From: CALUTH01 sp964452495
Lineage (GTDB): Bacteria > Cyanobacteriota > Vampirovibrionia > Gastranaerophilales > Gastranaerophilaceae
Reading direction: 5' to 3'
Assembly: GCA_964452495.1 (NCBI GenBank)
Contig: CAYVMC010000004.1
Coordinates: 1 to 64,000, forward strand
DNA length: 64,000 nt
Part shown: piece by piece, positions 35,658 through 44,640 of the stretch
Layout of the letters: each line of letters opens with the position of its first letter
How positions within the stretch are numbered: position 1 is the first letter of the stretch
The notes under the pieces: model-generated
Told to the model about the DNA's origin: nothing
Database searches by the model: none
What the model saw: the letters and a program-made list of their open reading frames with translations, nothing else
Made by a program: the position numbers and the translations under genes

Positions 35658-36581
35658 TTAGTCATCATCTACTGTTTTGTCCGGAATAGTTTTCTTGTTA
35701 TTTGAACGTTCGGCTATTGATTGCAAAACCTCTGCTTCTACCTCCGCTCGAAAGGCTTTATTCTTCCTTTTTAGTTTTATTACCAGAGGAGCTAATATTA
35801 GAAAACATAGCACTAATACAAATAAATATAGTAAACAATATGTTAACGCACTTTTAGGGAAAATGCGGATTGATTCATATACTACTATTCCCCAGATCAG
35901 CATTAACGGGATTAATATTTTCTTGTTTAATCTTTTTATTACTTTGCAGGTTTGTTCGGTTGTTACTGTTATCACTGTTACTAATATTATTATTAATGTC
36001 GGAAGTATTAAGAAACTGTCCCAAGGATGATAATAATTTCTTGGTATTAACCAATCTACACCACCAGCAGTTAATACTAAGAATAAAATCCAGATTATAA
36101 AATTATACAAGTTTTTCCCAATTTTTACATTGTGTTTCTTCACTTTGTCCAATATATTCCAGCACAAGTATATTACTATTATTGGGAACGCATGAGAAAA
36201 AAATACTCCATATATAAAACCGATAATCGAATCAGAACCCAATGCTAAGAATGATATTGAAAAAAGTAAAAGGAATACACATAACACACTCAATGCTACA
36301 ACATGATATTTTAAATAATATACTAACTTTATGAAAAATTTATTCCTTGATATATCAAATAAATCTTTGTAAACCAAAATATAAAACCCCACAACTCTAG
36401 AAAAATACATTAAAACTGATAATAAGGTTTTATAATCACCTATGCTCCGAGGTTCTTGAGGACATTCAACCGAAATTCCTAACGAAATCAGCACTAACAT
36501 TTCAAAACAAAATATCTGAAAATTTAATAATAATATAATTATTGTTTCTATTATTGGTATCTTTTTTAATATATTTAACAT
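35658..36581 (-). CDS. Polytopic membrane protein at the end of the phage block
   Basis: A 307-residue protein with about eight hydrophobic helices and a charged C-terminal tail (KRKNKAFRAEVEAEVLQSIA). No family is recognised. AGGAG precedes the ATG, and it has its own promoter overlapped by a 13-base dyad. It could be a lysogenic-conversion or superinfection-exclusion protein, or a chromosomal gene next to the insertion; the sequence does not decide this. Confidence 0.7.
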   Translation of the reverse strand: MLNILKKIPIIETIIILLLNFQIFCFEMLVLISLGISVECPQEPRSIGDYKTLLSVLMYFSRVVGFYILVYKDLFDISRNKFFIKLVYYLKYHVVALSVLCVFLLLFSISFLALGSDSIIGFIYGVFFSHAFPIIVIYLCWNILDKVKKHNVKIGKNLYNFIIWILFLVLTAGGVDWLIPRNYYHPWDSFLILPTLIIILVTVITVTTEQTCKVIKRLNKKILIPLMLIWGIVVYESIRIFPKSALTYCLLYLFVLVLCFLILAPLVIKLKRKNKAFRAEVEAEVLQSIAERSNNKKTIPDKTVDDD

Positions 36582-36593
36582 ACAGCCACTCCT

Positions 36594-36623
36594 GTTGATA
36601 GTATATTAACATATACTATCAAC
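36594..36623. promoter_or_regulatory. Perfect 13-base dyad over the promoter of the membrane protein gene
   Basis: GTTGATAGTATAT and ATATACTATCAAC flank a TAAC centre. On the minus strand a promoter TTGCAA (36626-36631), 17 bases, TAATAT (36603-36608) is overlapped by it, and AGGAG follows at once. This looks like a repressor operator or a translation-controlling hairpin. Confidence 0.6.
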
Positions 36624-36645
36624 ATTTGCAACTGTTTTAATATAT

Positions 36646-37893
36646 TTACCGATTGTTAATCTCTCTCCATTCTTCAGGAGTGTATTTCAACTCTATTAAC
36701 AACACATAGTTAGTTAGATCTCCCTCCTCCTGCTGCCGGTATGCATTTCTGATTACAGCTCCGTCCCAGGTACGTTTGTTTGTATCTGCAAAGTCATAGT
36801 AATCAACTATATTCACTATTACATTATCGTCTCTGTCTTTGTGCGGTTTATATATGTGGGTATGACCTAGTGTCATATACAAATCATCTTCGCCGGTAAA
36901 ATCAAGATTAATTATTTTATCATTGGCATGATTTCTTAACGCATTTTTTACTGTTGGTGAAACTTTGAGAGCATTAACCAGACTACTGCCGGCTTTGGGC
37001 TGCACTACCATCGTTTTGCGATTTACCCCATTAGACTTCATTGTCGTTAGTATATGATTTTTTAAATCGGAATCTTGCATTCTATCAACTTTAAATATCA
37101 TATTATCACTATCTGAGCCAGATATTATAGAATGACCGCCGGTTGATGCGATTCGATAATATTTTGTAGCATTTGGATAACCTAGTACTGTTGTGGCATA
37201 ATCTAATTCTGGTCTTTTTATAGCCTCTTTTTGCAGTTTATAAACAGGTTCTGTCATTATAAGCTCATATAAGAGTTCCTCAGGAATAAGGCTCTTGATA
37301 TAATTTATATTACCCTTTATACTCTTTCCCGCATCTGCAATCGCCTGATTTTTTGCTTCTTTTGCAAATTTTTCCAACTCACGTATTAATGATTTTGGGG
37401 TACCTGCACTCTCTGATTTACTATTTACACCGCCTGTTAATACTCTATTGGCGGGCGACTCAAATCGCTGACCTACAGACTCTGCAAGTTTATCAGTTTC
37501 CGGTAAGTCTGAAAGGGTGTTATTACTATTTTTCAAGCCATAACGCGCTGCTGAATCTCTTGTCATATACTCATCTATTATTTTTTCCAATCTGTTCGTA
37601 TACTCTTTGGGGGATTTCATCACTGGTTTATCAGGATTTGCTTGACCCGCTCTGGAACGATAATGCGCCCGCACTACGGTTCCGTCTTCTCTCGTATACT
37701 CGTGAACATAAACTACATCACTTGAGTTTGCAAGTTCTTTATTTGATGGAAAGCCTATTTTACCGTACTGTTCTTCTATTGCTTTTTGATAATAGCGGCC
37801 TTCTTCTTGGTCCATCGCTATTATATCTTCCGCACTAAATATGCGGGTGTCGTTTAAAACGTCATTTACGTATTGGCTAAAATCTTGTGTCAT
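36646..37893 (-). CDS. Phage-associated protein of unknown function (possible cargo)
   Basis: A 415-residue soluble protein downstream of the large terminase. The N-terminal region has YVHEYTREDGTVVRAHYRS, a DGTxVxxHxR motif that recurs in modular phage and mobile-element proteins. The C-terminal part (about 320-415) has LYMTLGHTHIYKP, VNIVDYYDF and a following NAYRQQEEGDL segment, which could be a distinct domain. Nothing identifies an enzyme. It is the last gene of the virion operon, where morons and effectors often sit. Confidence 0.7.
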   Translation of the reverse strand: MTQDFSQYVNDVLNDTRIFSAEDIIAMDQEEGRYYQKAIEEQYGKIGFPSNKELANSSDVVYVHEYTREDGTVVRAHYRSRAGQANPDKPVMKSPKEYTNRLEKIIDEYMTRDSAARYGLKNSNNTLSDLPETDKLAESVGQRFESPANRVLTGGVNSKSESAGTPKSLIRELEKFAKEAKNQAIADAGKSIKGNINYIKSLIPEELLYELIMTEPVYKLQKEAIKRPELDYATTVLGYPNATKYYRIASTGGHSIISGSDSDNMIFKVDRMQDSDLKNHILTTMKSNGVNRKTMVVQPKAGSSLVNALKVSPTVKNALRNHANDKIINLDFTGEDDLYMTLGHTHIYKPHKDRDDNVIVNIVDYYDFADTNKRTWDGAVIRNAYRQQEEGDLTNYVLLIELKYTPEEWREINNR

Positions 37894-37918
37894 GTTTATC
37901 CTTCCTTTCTATTTTTAA

Positions 37919-39220
37919 CTATTCACTTTTTATTCGCCAGTAATATTCAACAAGATAACTCGCTGCATCAAACGGATGTTCCAGATACTTTAAGTTCCGC
38001 TCTTGTTTAATCCGCGTTATTGTCGGCACATCAACTATCCTGCTTCCTTCCTTATATTTAAGGTTGTATACGTTATATAACAACCAGCGGCAGCGGCGAT
38101 CCACAAACAAATGTGTTTCGTTACGGGCATTACAAACACGGGCATTAAATGCTGATATGCGATTCAATATCGGAGGATTATAGTCCCTTAATCTGAACTT
38201 TACGTTTGTATACCCGTAATCCGCTAATACATTCTTTATTATTGCGTAATTTGTGTACTCACTCTGTGTAGAACGATTATCCCCCGAAGCATCTCCATTT
38301 ATTATAATTTCACTTTTATGATCCGGATACCTGCGGATAAATTCTTCTATACATTGTTTTGTTGTAGTTTTTTCCAATACAAGCTCATCAAAAAAGTACA
38401 CATTATTTTCATCCTTATGAGCTAAACACCAGCACATAGGATCTACATTAAAATCACATGTTATATGTAAAGGTAATGTTGAATTATATTTTATTCGCTT
38501 TAGGTTTCGCTTTCCAAAGTTCTTTACAACTAATCCACTTGAATAATCCCCAAACTCACCCAATACATTTATTCTATAATATTCTTTATCAAAGCTTTCT
38601 GCCATTGACTCTATAAAATGAGCCGGTAAGTAAATATTATCTGCGGTAGGTGCCTGAATTAAGCGATAATTTGGATGTGATTTTTCCACAAATCGCTCGT
38701 ATATCCAACCTTTATCCGCCTGTGGATTTGTATGCCCAAATAATCTATACCGAAAATCTATCCAATCCTTCTGACGATATGTATTCCGCAAACGTCCGAG
38801 CAGTTGCTTAAAAGCACTATCACTTATTTGTGAAGCTTCTTCTATTTCTACCCAGTGAAGGTTTAGTGATTTTATTTTTTCCGGATTATCCAAGCCCATA
38901 AAAAGTATTTCTGATCCGTTTTTAAACAAAATTCTTTTATCAGATTTGTTATACACATAATGAACATCTGAAACATACCCGAGGTTTTCCAAATGTTCAA
39001 AATATGATACAAGTGTAGTCTTTTTTAGCAGTTCATACTCTTTTGCACCGACTAGTCCGCGGCAACCAGGATATTTGCGTGCAAGCAGAACTCCAAGTAA
39101 AGAACCGCACCAAGTTTTTCCGCTGCCATACCCGCCTTGATATATAGCAACATCAAGACTGTCATTATGCGGTATTTCTATAAATTCTCGTTGTTTTTCT
39201 AAAAGATTGTATTTTGCCAT
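37919..39220 (-). CDS. Phage terminase large subunit
   Basis: The motor that packages phage DNA. The 433-residue protein has Walker A GGYGSGKT at about 29-36, a Walker B-like region with HWVEIEEASQI, the coupling motif LFGHTNP and the nuclease acidic residues in DFNVDPM and NGDASGDN. It is PBSX/P22-like in sequence style. In T7 the large terminase is also the last late gene. No frameshift or stop is seen. Confidence 0.93.
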   Translation of the reverse strand: MAKYNLLEKQREFIEIPHNDSLDVAIYQGGYGSGKTWCGSLLGVLLARKYPGCRGLVGAKEYELLKKTTLVSYFEHLENLGYVSDVHYVYNKSDKRILFKNGSEILFMGLDNPEKIKSLNLHWVEIEEASQISDSAFKQLLGRLRNTYRQKDWIDFRYRLFGHTNPQADKGWIYERFVEKSHPNYRLIQAPTADNIYLPAHFIESMAESFDKEYYRINVLGEFGDYSSGLVVKNFGKRNLKRIKYNSTLPLHITCDFNVDPMCWCLAHKDENNVYFFDELVLEKTTTKQCIEEFIRRYPDHKSEIIINGDASGDNRSTQSEYTNYAIIKNVLADYGYTNVKFRLRDYNPPILNRISAFNARVCNARNETHLFVDRRCRWLLYNVYNLKYKEGSRIVDVPTITRIKQERNLKYLEHPFDAASYLVEYYWRIKSE

Positions 39221-39525
39221 AAGTCACCTGTTATTTATCAGTCTGTAATTCTGACTTTTACCGTTTGTTCTACACAGAATATTGAAAAATTATCAAATAA
39301 GAATAAAACTGCGTTTTGATAAGCTGAATATTTTTAGAAGCTTACTCTGGCAGGTGACTTAAAAAAGTCACTTACCATCCGGACAAAACTTGTTTAATCC
39401 AAATTGTTTTATACACTCCGGCATCTGCTCAAAGTCTTTCAATTTTAGTATCCCGTAGTTGCAGCAAACAGTGATTATAATTTTTCATTACTTTGCAAAC
39501 ATATTTTCCAGAGCCAGCATTTTTA
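39221..39525. other. Gap between DUF1353 gene and terminase
   Basis: About 305 bases with no intact gene. The minus strand carries a possible decayed small ORF (39368-39488), listed separately, and a short repeated cagntgactt-like motif near 39230 and 39350. Confidence 0.4.
39368..39488 (-). pseudogene. Possible frameshifted small ORF
   Basis: The ATG at 39488 runs into a stop after 19 codons. Removing one A from the A-run near the start would give about 40 codons, including CCNYGILKLKDF and a C-terminal KFCPDGK with several cysteines. It could be a small zinc-binding protein broken by a homopolymer change, or chance. Confidence 0.25.
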
Positions 39526-40014
39526 CTACTCGCATTTAACCGGTATGCTTTCACCAGCAGCCCGCCATCCACAGAACCTCTGAAAATTATCGACCGCAAT
39601 ATACATTATCTGAGCCTTGGCTTTACCGACTCCGGACGCAAGCAAAAGAGCCTTAAAAACACGTGATGAAAAATTCCTGTCATATCCTACGCTTGCGTGG
39701 TAAATACACATCCAATCGTGTACCATTGAAGGGATTAAAAATTCCGCACTGGTCTTTGCACCAATAAGACGCCAGAAAAATCGTGGAATTGTTGCACCAT
39801 CCCAACAATAAAGTTTTGGAATTGTAAACTCATGTTTAACCTCCTTTATATGGTCAAACAGAGTAACTTTTAATGCCGCTTTATTCTCAAATGGATATTT
39901 AGCGATAGCCTTCTTTTCCGTATCGCTCATTGATGGCAGAGCATAACGCATTGCTACCTGCGGCTTGTTATCAAAAAATATAGATAGTTCTTTATCTTTG
40001 TACCATTCAATCAT
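39526..40014 (-). CDS. DUF1353 phage protein
   Basis: A 162-residue protein of the DUF1353 family, which is common in tailed-phage late regions. Key segments are YCWDGATIPRFFWRLIG and SMVHDWMCIYH. Its conserved His/Asp residues suggest a metal site, but no activity is established. It stands between the tail-fibre/lysis region and the terminase. Confidence 0.82.
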   Translation of the reverse strand: MIEWYKDKELSIFFDNKPQVAMRYALPSMSDTEKKAIAKYPFENKAALKVTLFDHIKEVKHEFTIPKLYCWDGATIPRFFWRLIGAKTSAEFLIPSMVHDWMCIYHASVGYDRNFSSRVFKALLLASGVGKAKAQIMYIAVDNFQRFCGWRAAGESIPVKCE

Positions 40015-40210
40015 TGTTAAAAATCTCCTATTAGGATTGACAAAGATACAAGCAAATATACTGCTTAATTCGTCTTACTATAGTTTATTATCTTTGTCTA
40101 TTTCAATGTCCAACTTTCGCAAGCGGGGGATTGCTCCCCCTGACTTGAACTAATCTAATCAGATTAGCGATTATCAAAACCTCCAGCAAAACCAGAATAT
40201 TATACCTGTT

Positions 40211-40456
40211 CTATTCTCCCGCCGATACGGCAGTATCACTGTCTTTAATCTTTCCGTTAATCTGAACGTTAATCGTAAAAAATGTGAAGTGATTTGTTAT
40301 ACCTTGTTTCTGCCTGCCTTCCTGCGGTTGTTTTTGCAAATTTGCCATAAAATATGATTGCTCATTTTTAACAGTCTGCTTTGGCAAAGCTTCATCAGCA
40401 TATACCCCTTGAAATGTTAAAAAAGCTATTCCGACAACTATTCCTAACTTCTTCAT
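40211..40456 (-). CDS. Small exported protein in the phage lysis position
   Basis: An 81-residue protein with a signal peptide (MKKLGIVVGIAFLTFQGVYA) and a Gln-rich mature part. No lipobox Cys is present. It lies just before the terminase region, where T7 carries its Rz/Rz1 spanin genes, so an envelope role in lysis is possible but not shown. GGAGG precedes the ATG. Confidence 0.6.
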   Translation of the reverse strand: MKKLGIVVGIAFLTFQGVYADEALPKQTVKNEQSYFMANLQKQPQEGRQKQGITNHFTFFTINVQINGKIKDSDTAVSAGE

Positions 40457-40519
40457 TTTTCCTCCTCTTCAGGGTCTGTAGTATCCGTAGCACTTATTTC
40501 TTCTGTATCATCTGCCATA
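40454..40519 (-). CDS. Possible 21-residue acidic peptide
   Basis: Starting ATG GCA GAT GAT just after the stop of the preceding gene, it encodes MADDTEEISATDTTDPEEEE plus Lys. Its stop overlaps the next ATG (AATGA). It resembles the acidic tail of the upstream protein, so it may be a decayed duplicate of that tail. Confidence 0.35.
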
Positions 40520-40521
40520 GC

Positions 40522-41040
40522 TTAATTGGCAATTACATCTTCTGGGGTTTCGGTGTCCTCTTCTTGTTCTGTATCAGCTTCTGGGGTTTCTTCTTCGGTT
40601 TCCTCTACTGTTGGGAAGGCTTTGTTTTCAAACAAATAGTCCATCTCCTCTGTTGTATAGCCCAGAGCAAGCCCCAGAGCATTAACCACCTCATCCCCTC
40701 TGTAGTATGAGCTTGCGTAATCAAATTTAATCAATGCAGGCACGTTATCCGCAAGCATTGTCTTTAGATTATCAGGTGTTATGCCCTTATCCTCATACAA
40801 TGCTAAAAGCACATCCGCCTTGGTCAAACTCAACATATCAAGGCGGTTACGCTCCTGCTCTACGAGTTCTGCCTCGGTATAATGCGGACATTTCTCTGCC
40901 AAATACCATTGATTATCTATTTCTGATTGTTCAACATCTAATGAAATCATACCTATTGAAGTATAAAAGGTTGCATTTGTTCCCAATCCGACATCACAAA
41001 GTCCGGTATTTTCATTTATTACTTTTGCATATTTAATCAT
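40522..41040 (-). CDS. Phage tail-fibre-associated protein
   Basis: A 172-residue protein that starts IKYAKVINENTGLCDVGLGT and has LTKADVLLALYEDKGITPD, patterns I associate with small proteins directly behind tail fibres in phages of gut bacteria. The C-terminal 35 residues are almost entirely Glu, Thr, Asp and Pro. It overlaps the tail-fibre gene by eight bases. A fibre assembly or chaperone role is an inference. Confidence 0.65.
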   Translation of the reverse strand: MIKYAKVINENTGLCDVGLGTNATFYTSIGMISLDVEQSEIDNQWYLAEKCPHYTEAELVEQERNRLDMLSLTKADVLLALYEDKGITPDNLKTMLADNVPALIKFDYASSYYRGDEVVNALGLALGYTTEEMDYLFENKAFPTVEETEEETPEADTEQEEDTETPEDVIAN

Positions 41041-43747
41041 TATTTATGTCTCCTTTCAATGGGTATTTCATCAAGACGTTAAAACTTCCTGTTGTTGTTA
41101 CATATCCTCCTTTGGGGATGAAAAATTGTGAACCAGCTCTATGATAATAACTGTCACTTGGTTCAAAACCATACACCTCTACACCATCAACATATACGTA
41201 TTTTGTTGCACTGCTTGATACCCCACGAGCATATCCGATATAGTTCTTGTCTGCGGTAAAACCGCTTGATAATGTTGAACCAGCACTATAATCAGGCATT
41301 CCCCAGTTAATACTATCCTCTATAAATGATTGTGAAGGTACACAATTGGATAAATCCGTATTTGCTTTATTTGGTAGCATTTCCGCCATCCTGCCTGCAT
41401 TAATCAGGTTAGCGTTCTCTACGGTTTCGCCTACGTAGTAATAGAGATATAAATCGCTGTTGGTAGTTAATGTACTTAAATCAGCGACAAGACCTGAATA
41501 TTCAGGGTTGGTAGATACACCTACTGCCGTACTGGTAGATATACCATCAGTAGATGATACCGAAGTACCTACAGCATAAGAACCAACTGATGAACCTATA
41601 TAGGGCACTCGCTGAACACCACTAGAATTAACATTTCCAAGGAGAGGAATACCATCAAGTAAACCAGAAGAACTTGTATCACCATATAATCCCAATGAAC
41701 TACCATTACCAACAACGGGTATTGTTCCATCTGGCACAATCTGTACATAGTTCGTCTTTAAAGGCAACCTGAATGTTTCATCAGATGTATTGATTACAAA
41801 ATCATAGCCAGTAATATCTTCATCTATTGAGAGCTTTACTGATAAACCTCTTTTTACATAGGTTGTGCCGGAAGGAAGAGTTACACTTTCCCCTGCGGTT
41901 ATTTCTGTATTATTCTCAATAACAAGAGCTTCATAAGCCGTTACGTATAAAGACTTTGAGTAATACGTTCCGTCTGATTTTAACCAGCTTACGTTGTACA
42001 ATGGAGCCTCCGTATATCTACTGTCAAACAACGTAAACGGGTTATTAAGCTCTATTTCATTTGTGATGTCAACCTCTGTTTCTACTCCAGTTGCTATCTG
42101 GATAAAATACGGATACTGTATCTGTTCTTGCTGTACAGTCTCGTTAGCACCGTAGATTGCATTGCTCAATGATGCGTCAAAGGCGATACGATAATTGTCG
42201 TTATCACTCGATCCACGCCCGTTAAACCCTGTCCCTCCATCTACGTCCATGTAAAAAGCACCAGTGTTCTGAGTATTTGTAGACGCCTCACCCGCAGTAA
42301 ACTTTCCTGTTATATTCGGCAGCCCTGCATCCACCAGCTCACCCAGCTTCGTCAAATCAGTTAATCCCTGAATCGGCATAACTATTTTAGGCAGCCTGAT
42401 GTAAGCTTCAATAAATTGTGACGTATCAAGGGTGGTTACTCTGTCATAAGTTCCTTCATTGTATGCTAACACATTGCTTGAAATAGAACCCGTACCCTGT
42501 AGTTCAAAAGATGTGTTGTATACATCTACTGACTCATTGTTATCAGTTGATTGTGTGTAATAAGTCGTAGAATATGCATAATACGGTGTATCCTCCTGCT
42601 CAGTATCATAGCCTGATGCCCTGTCGTACGTTATTCCTTTAAAGGTTAAAACACCATCCGTAATAGAACCCGTACCCTGTAGTTCAAAAGAGGAGTCATA
42701 CACATTCACACTTTCACTGTTATCGGTTGATTGTATGTAATAAGTCGTAGAATAAGCATAATATTGTACATATTCTTCATCCTGTACTACAAACTTACCG
42801 CACTGCCCGACTGCAGAGTTTGACACTATTGACTGCCACTCGCTCTCGCTGCATGCCAGAGAAGGATATGATGCAACTGCCGTTTTAAGCTTACTTACAA
42901 ACGCCTGCGTGTTTGTGTTAATGCCCATGGTTGAACCGTTTAAATAACGCCGTAATCCCTTGCTCTCATCTATTCCCAAGGGGGCTATCCCGATGTCGCC
43001 TATTTCAAGACCGCTTCGAGAATTCTTTTTGATAACCTCCTTGCCTGCTTCTGTTATATTTGAAAGATTTATATCTGATAAATTAGCAATAGTTGAATTA
43101 AGATTTTCTAATTCTGAATCAAATGAATTTAAAGTTTCTCTAGCCTGCTCTGCATAATACTTTGCACTATATCCTGTTCCATCTACAAGTACACCTGATG
43201 TTGCCCACTGTTTGGAAAGGCTTGCACTAGCCGCTGCCTCTGTAGCTTTTAATACAGTATCGTCATGCAGATCAGAAACTTCCTCCGATATTTCCGTTAA
43301 AATACTATCATATTGTTGCATTTTTTCCAAATAACTTTCAGCAACCGTTTTAGATAATCCTACAATGTTCATATCGACATTAAACTCGTTTTTATCTATT
43401 GATACATCTATTTGAATAGACTGATCAGAAACCTGAACAGAACTGTTCGTCACTTTTGTTACTACATTAAATGGAATAACCGTAGTTACAGTTCTTATTC
43501 TATCTTCACTATCAATAAGTTTAAGAGTTCCATACATTTTACCTGATTTAAGTTGGGATGTTACTTCATTTGAAAGTATGATTTCAATATACTTAGCAGA
43601 TAAATCCGGATAAGTAAGTTCTATATTATCTAATGAAAATACGGCTTTAAACCCTGCCATATTTATATCTGTATTAAATTTGACAACAAGATACTGATTA
43701 TCTAAAAAATCTGTGTCGTCACCTTTAACTATTGTTATATAAGCCAT
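41033..43747 (-). CDS. Phage tail fibre / receptor-binding protein
   Basis: A 904-residue protein. The N-terminal part (about 1-110) resembles the baseplate upper protein attachment domain, with DTDFLDNQYLVVKF and a beta-rich pattern. A coiled-coil stretch follows (about 140-230), then RRYLNGSTMGINTNTQAFVS and a region shared by gut phage fibres (PSLACSESEWQSIV, QGLTDLTKLGELVDAGLPNI). A 60-codon repeat occurs twice around residues 325-445. The C-terminal part is Ser/Thr/Tyr rich and probably binds the host. Confidence 0.85.
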   Translation of the reverse strand: MAYITIVKGDDTDFLDNQYLVVKFNTDINMAGFKAVFSLDNIELTYPDLSAKYIEIILSNEVTSQLKSGKMYGTLKLIDSEDRIRTVTTVIPFNVVTKVTNSSVQVSDQSIQIDVSIDKNEFNVDMNIVGLSKTVAESYLEKMQQYDSILTEISEEVSDLHDDTVLKATEAAASASLSKQWATSGVLVDGTGYSAKYYAEQARETLNSFDSELENLNSTIANLSDINLSNITEAGKEVIKKNSRSGLEIGDIGIAPLGIDESKGLRRYLNGSTMGINTNTQAFVSKLKTAVASYPSLACSESEWQSIVSNSAVGQCGKFVVQDEEYVQYYAYSTTYYIQSTDNSESVNVYDSSFELQGTGSITDGVLTFKGITYDRASGYDTEQEDTPYYAYSTTYYTQSTDNNESVDVYNTSFELQGTGSISSNVLAYNEGTYDRVTTLDTSQFIEAYIRLPKIVMPIQGLTDLTKLGELVDAGLPNITGKFTAGEASTNTQNTGAFYMDVDGGTGFNGRGSSDNDNYRIAFDASLSNAIYGANETVQQEQIQYPYFIQIATGVETEVDITNEIELNNPFTLFDSRYTEAPLYNVSWLKSDGTYYSKSLYVTAYEALVIENNTEITAGESVTLPSGTTYVKRGLSVKLSIDEDITGYDFVINTSDETFRLPLKTNYVQIVPDGTIPVVGNGSSLGLYGDTSSSGLLDGIPLLGNVNSSGVQRVPYIGSSVGSYAVGTSVSSTDGISTSTAVGVSTNPEYSGLVADLSTLTTNSDLYLYYYVGETVENANLINAGRMAEMLPNKANTDLSNCVPSQSFIEDSINWGMPDYSAGSTLSSGFTADKNYIGYARGVSSSATKYVYVDGVEVYGFEPSDSYYHRAGSQFFIPKGGYVTTTGSFNVLMKYPLKGDINND
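42437..42768 (-). repeat. Intragenic tandem repeat in the tail fibre (period 180 bases)
   Basis: Two units share YYAYSTTYYxQSTDNxESV and SSFELQGTGSI-like text. At the DNA level about 29 bases, including cccgtaccctgtagttcaaa, are identical at 42482 and 42662. Confidence 0.85.
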
Positions 43748-43759
43748 TCTACATCCTTT

Positions 43760-44344
43760 CTACGTTTCTTCCGTTTTACTCATACCGCAAACACGCCAGT
43801 ATATATTACCACCCGAACCATCACGTCCAACTTTAAGCTGAATGGTTGTCGTACTTGTAATATTCCCGGCTACAACACCAATATCCCAGTTACCATTTAC
43901 GTATGCATTTGTCGCTGTAACATAAATACAAGCATCCGTACTAGCTAGTTCTTTGAATAATGTTACCTCTTTGCTTGCATTCGTTCCACCAACATTAATA
44001 TACCCGCCTTGTTCACACCAGCCGTCCGTATAAAGGCGATACCAATCCTTTCCTGAATTGTAAGTTTCTTTTATATAAATAGCTGCATTTAATGTTGTAT
44101 TAATTGTATCAATACTTTCATTTACATCATCAATACTTGCCTGTAATTCTTCATTTGCTGTCTCAGTTTCTTCTTTATTACTGTCAACAACTGATGATAA
44201 AGATGAAATACTACCTGACAAGGTTGTTACATTTGTACTTAAACTCTGGGAAACTGACGATATTTTATCATCCAAATATTGAAAATTGTTATTAACAACT
44301 TCTGATGATGCAACCGAACCATATTCTATATTTGTTAATGCCAT
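43760..44344 (-). CDS. Putative short tail fibre / spike protein
   Basis: A 194-residue protein. The N-terminal stretch ALTNIEYGSVASSEVVNNNF is typical of fibre adhesion proteins of gut phages. A long coiled coil (about 25-90, Ser/Thr/Val heptads) trimerises, and a C-terminal domain (about 95-190) with DWYRLYTDGWCEQGGYI is a carbohydrate- or receptor-binding type seen in phage tips. Confidence 0.75.
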   Translation of the reverse strand: MALTNIEYGSVASSEVVNNNFQYLDDKISSVSQSLSTNVTTLSGSISSLSSVVDSNKEETETANEELQASIDDVNESIDTINTTLNAAIYIKETYNSGKDWYRLYTDGWCEQGGYINVGGTNASKEVTLFKELASTDACIYVTATNAYVNGNWDIGVVAGNITSTTTIQLKVGRDGSGGNIYWRVCGMSKTEET

Positions 44345-44370
44345 ATTTTTAACCTTTCCGACAGATTTTT

Positions 44371-44607
44371 TTATCCTCTGCCATTCATTATTACATCGTA
44401 AATTCTATCTATTTTGGACTGTATATCCGTAAATTGTGTTTTTAAATCTCTGAAAGAACTCCAGGTAACGTACTTGCGCTCTATATTTTCCATTATTTCT
44501 CTATGCTTCTTTTCCAGTTGTTCGGGGGAAACCAGAAGATGCTGCTGAATAAGAAAAATAACCGCACACACAATTATTGGAGCATATTCAATAATTTTTT
44601 CTTCCAT
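44371..44607 (-). CDS. Small membrane protein, holin or spanin-like
   Basis: A 78-residue protein with one N-terminal membrane helix (about 8-26) and a coiled-coil tail (EKKHREIMENIERKYV and onward). This architecture is seen in inner-membrane spanins and XhlA-type lysis proteins. It lies between ejection and fibre genes. Confidence 0.6.
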   Translation of the reverse strand: MEEKIIEYAPIIVCAVIFLIQQHLLVSPEQLEKKHREIMENIERKYVTWSSFRDLKTQFTDIQSKIDRIYDVIMNGRG

Positions 44608-44640
44608 AACTCCTCATTTAAAGATGTCTTATTTGTAGTA

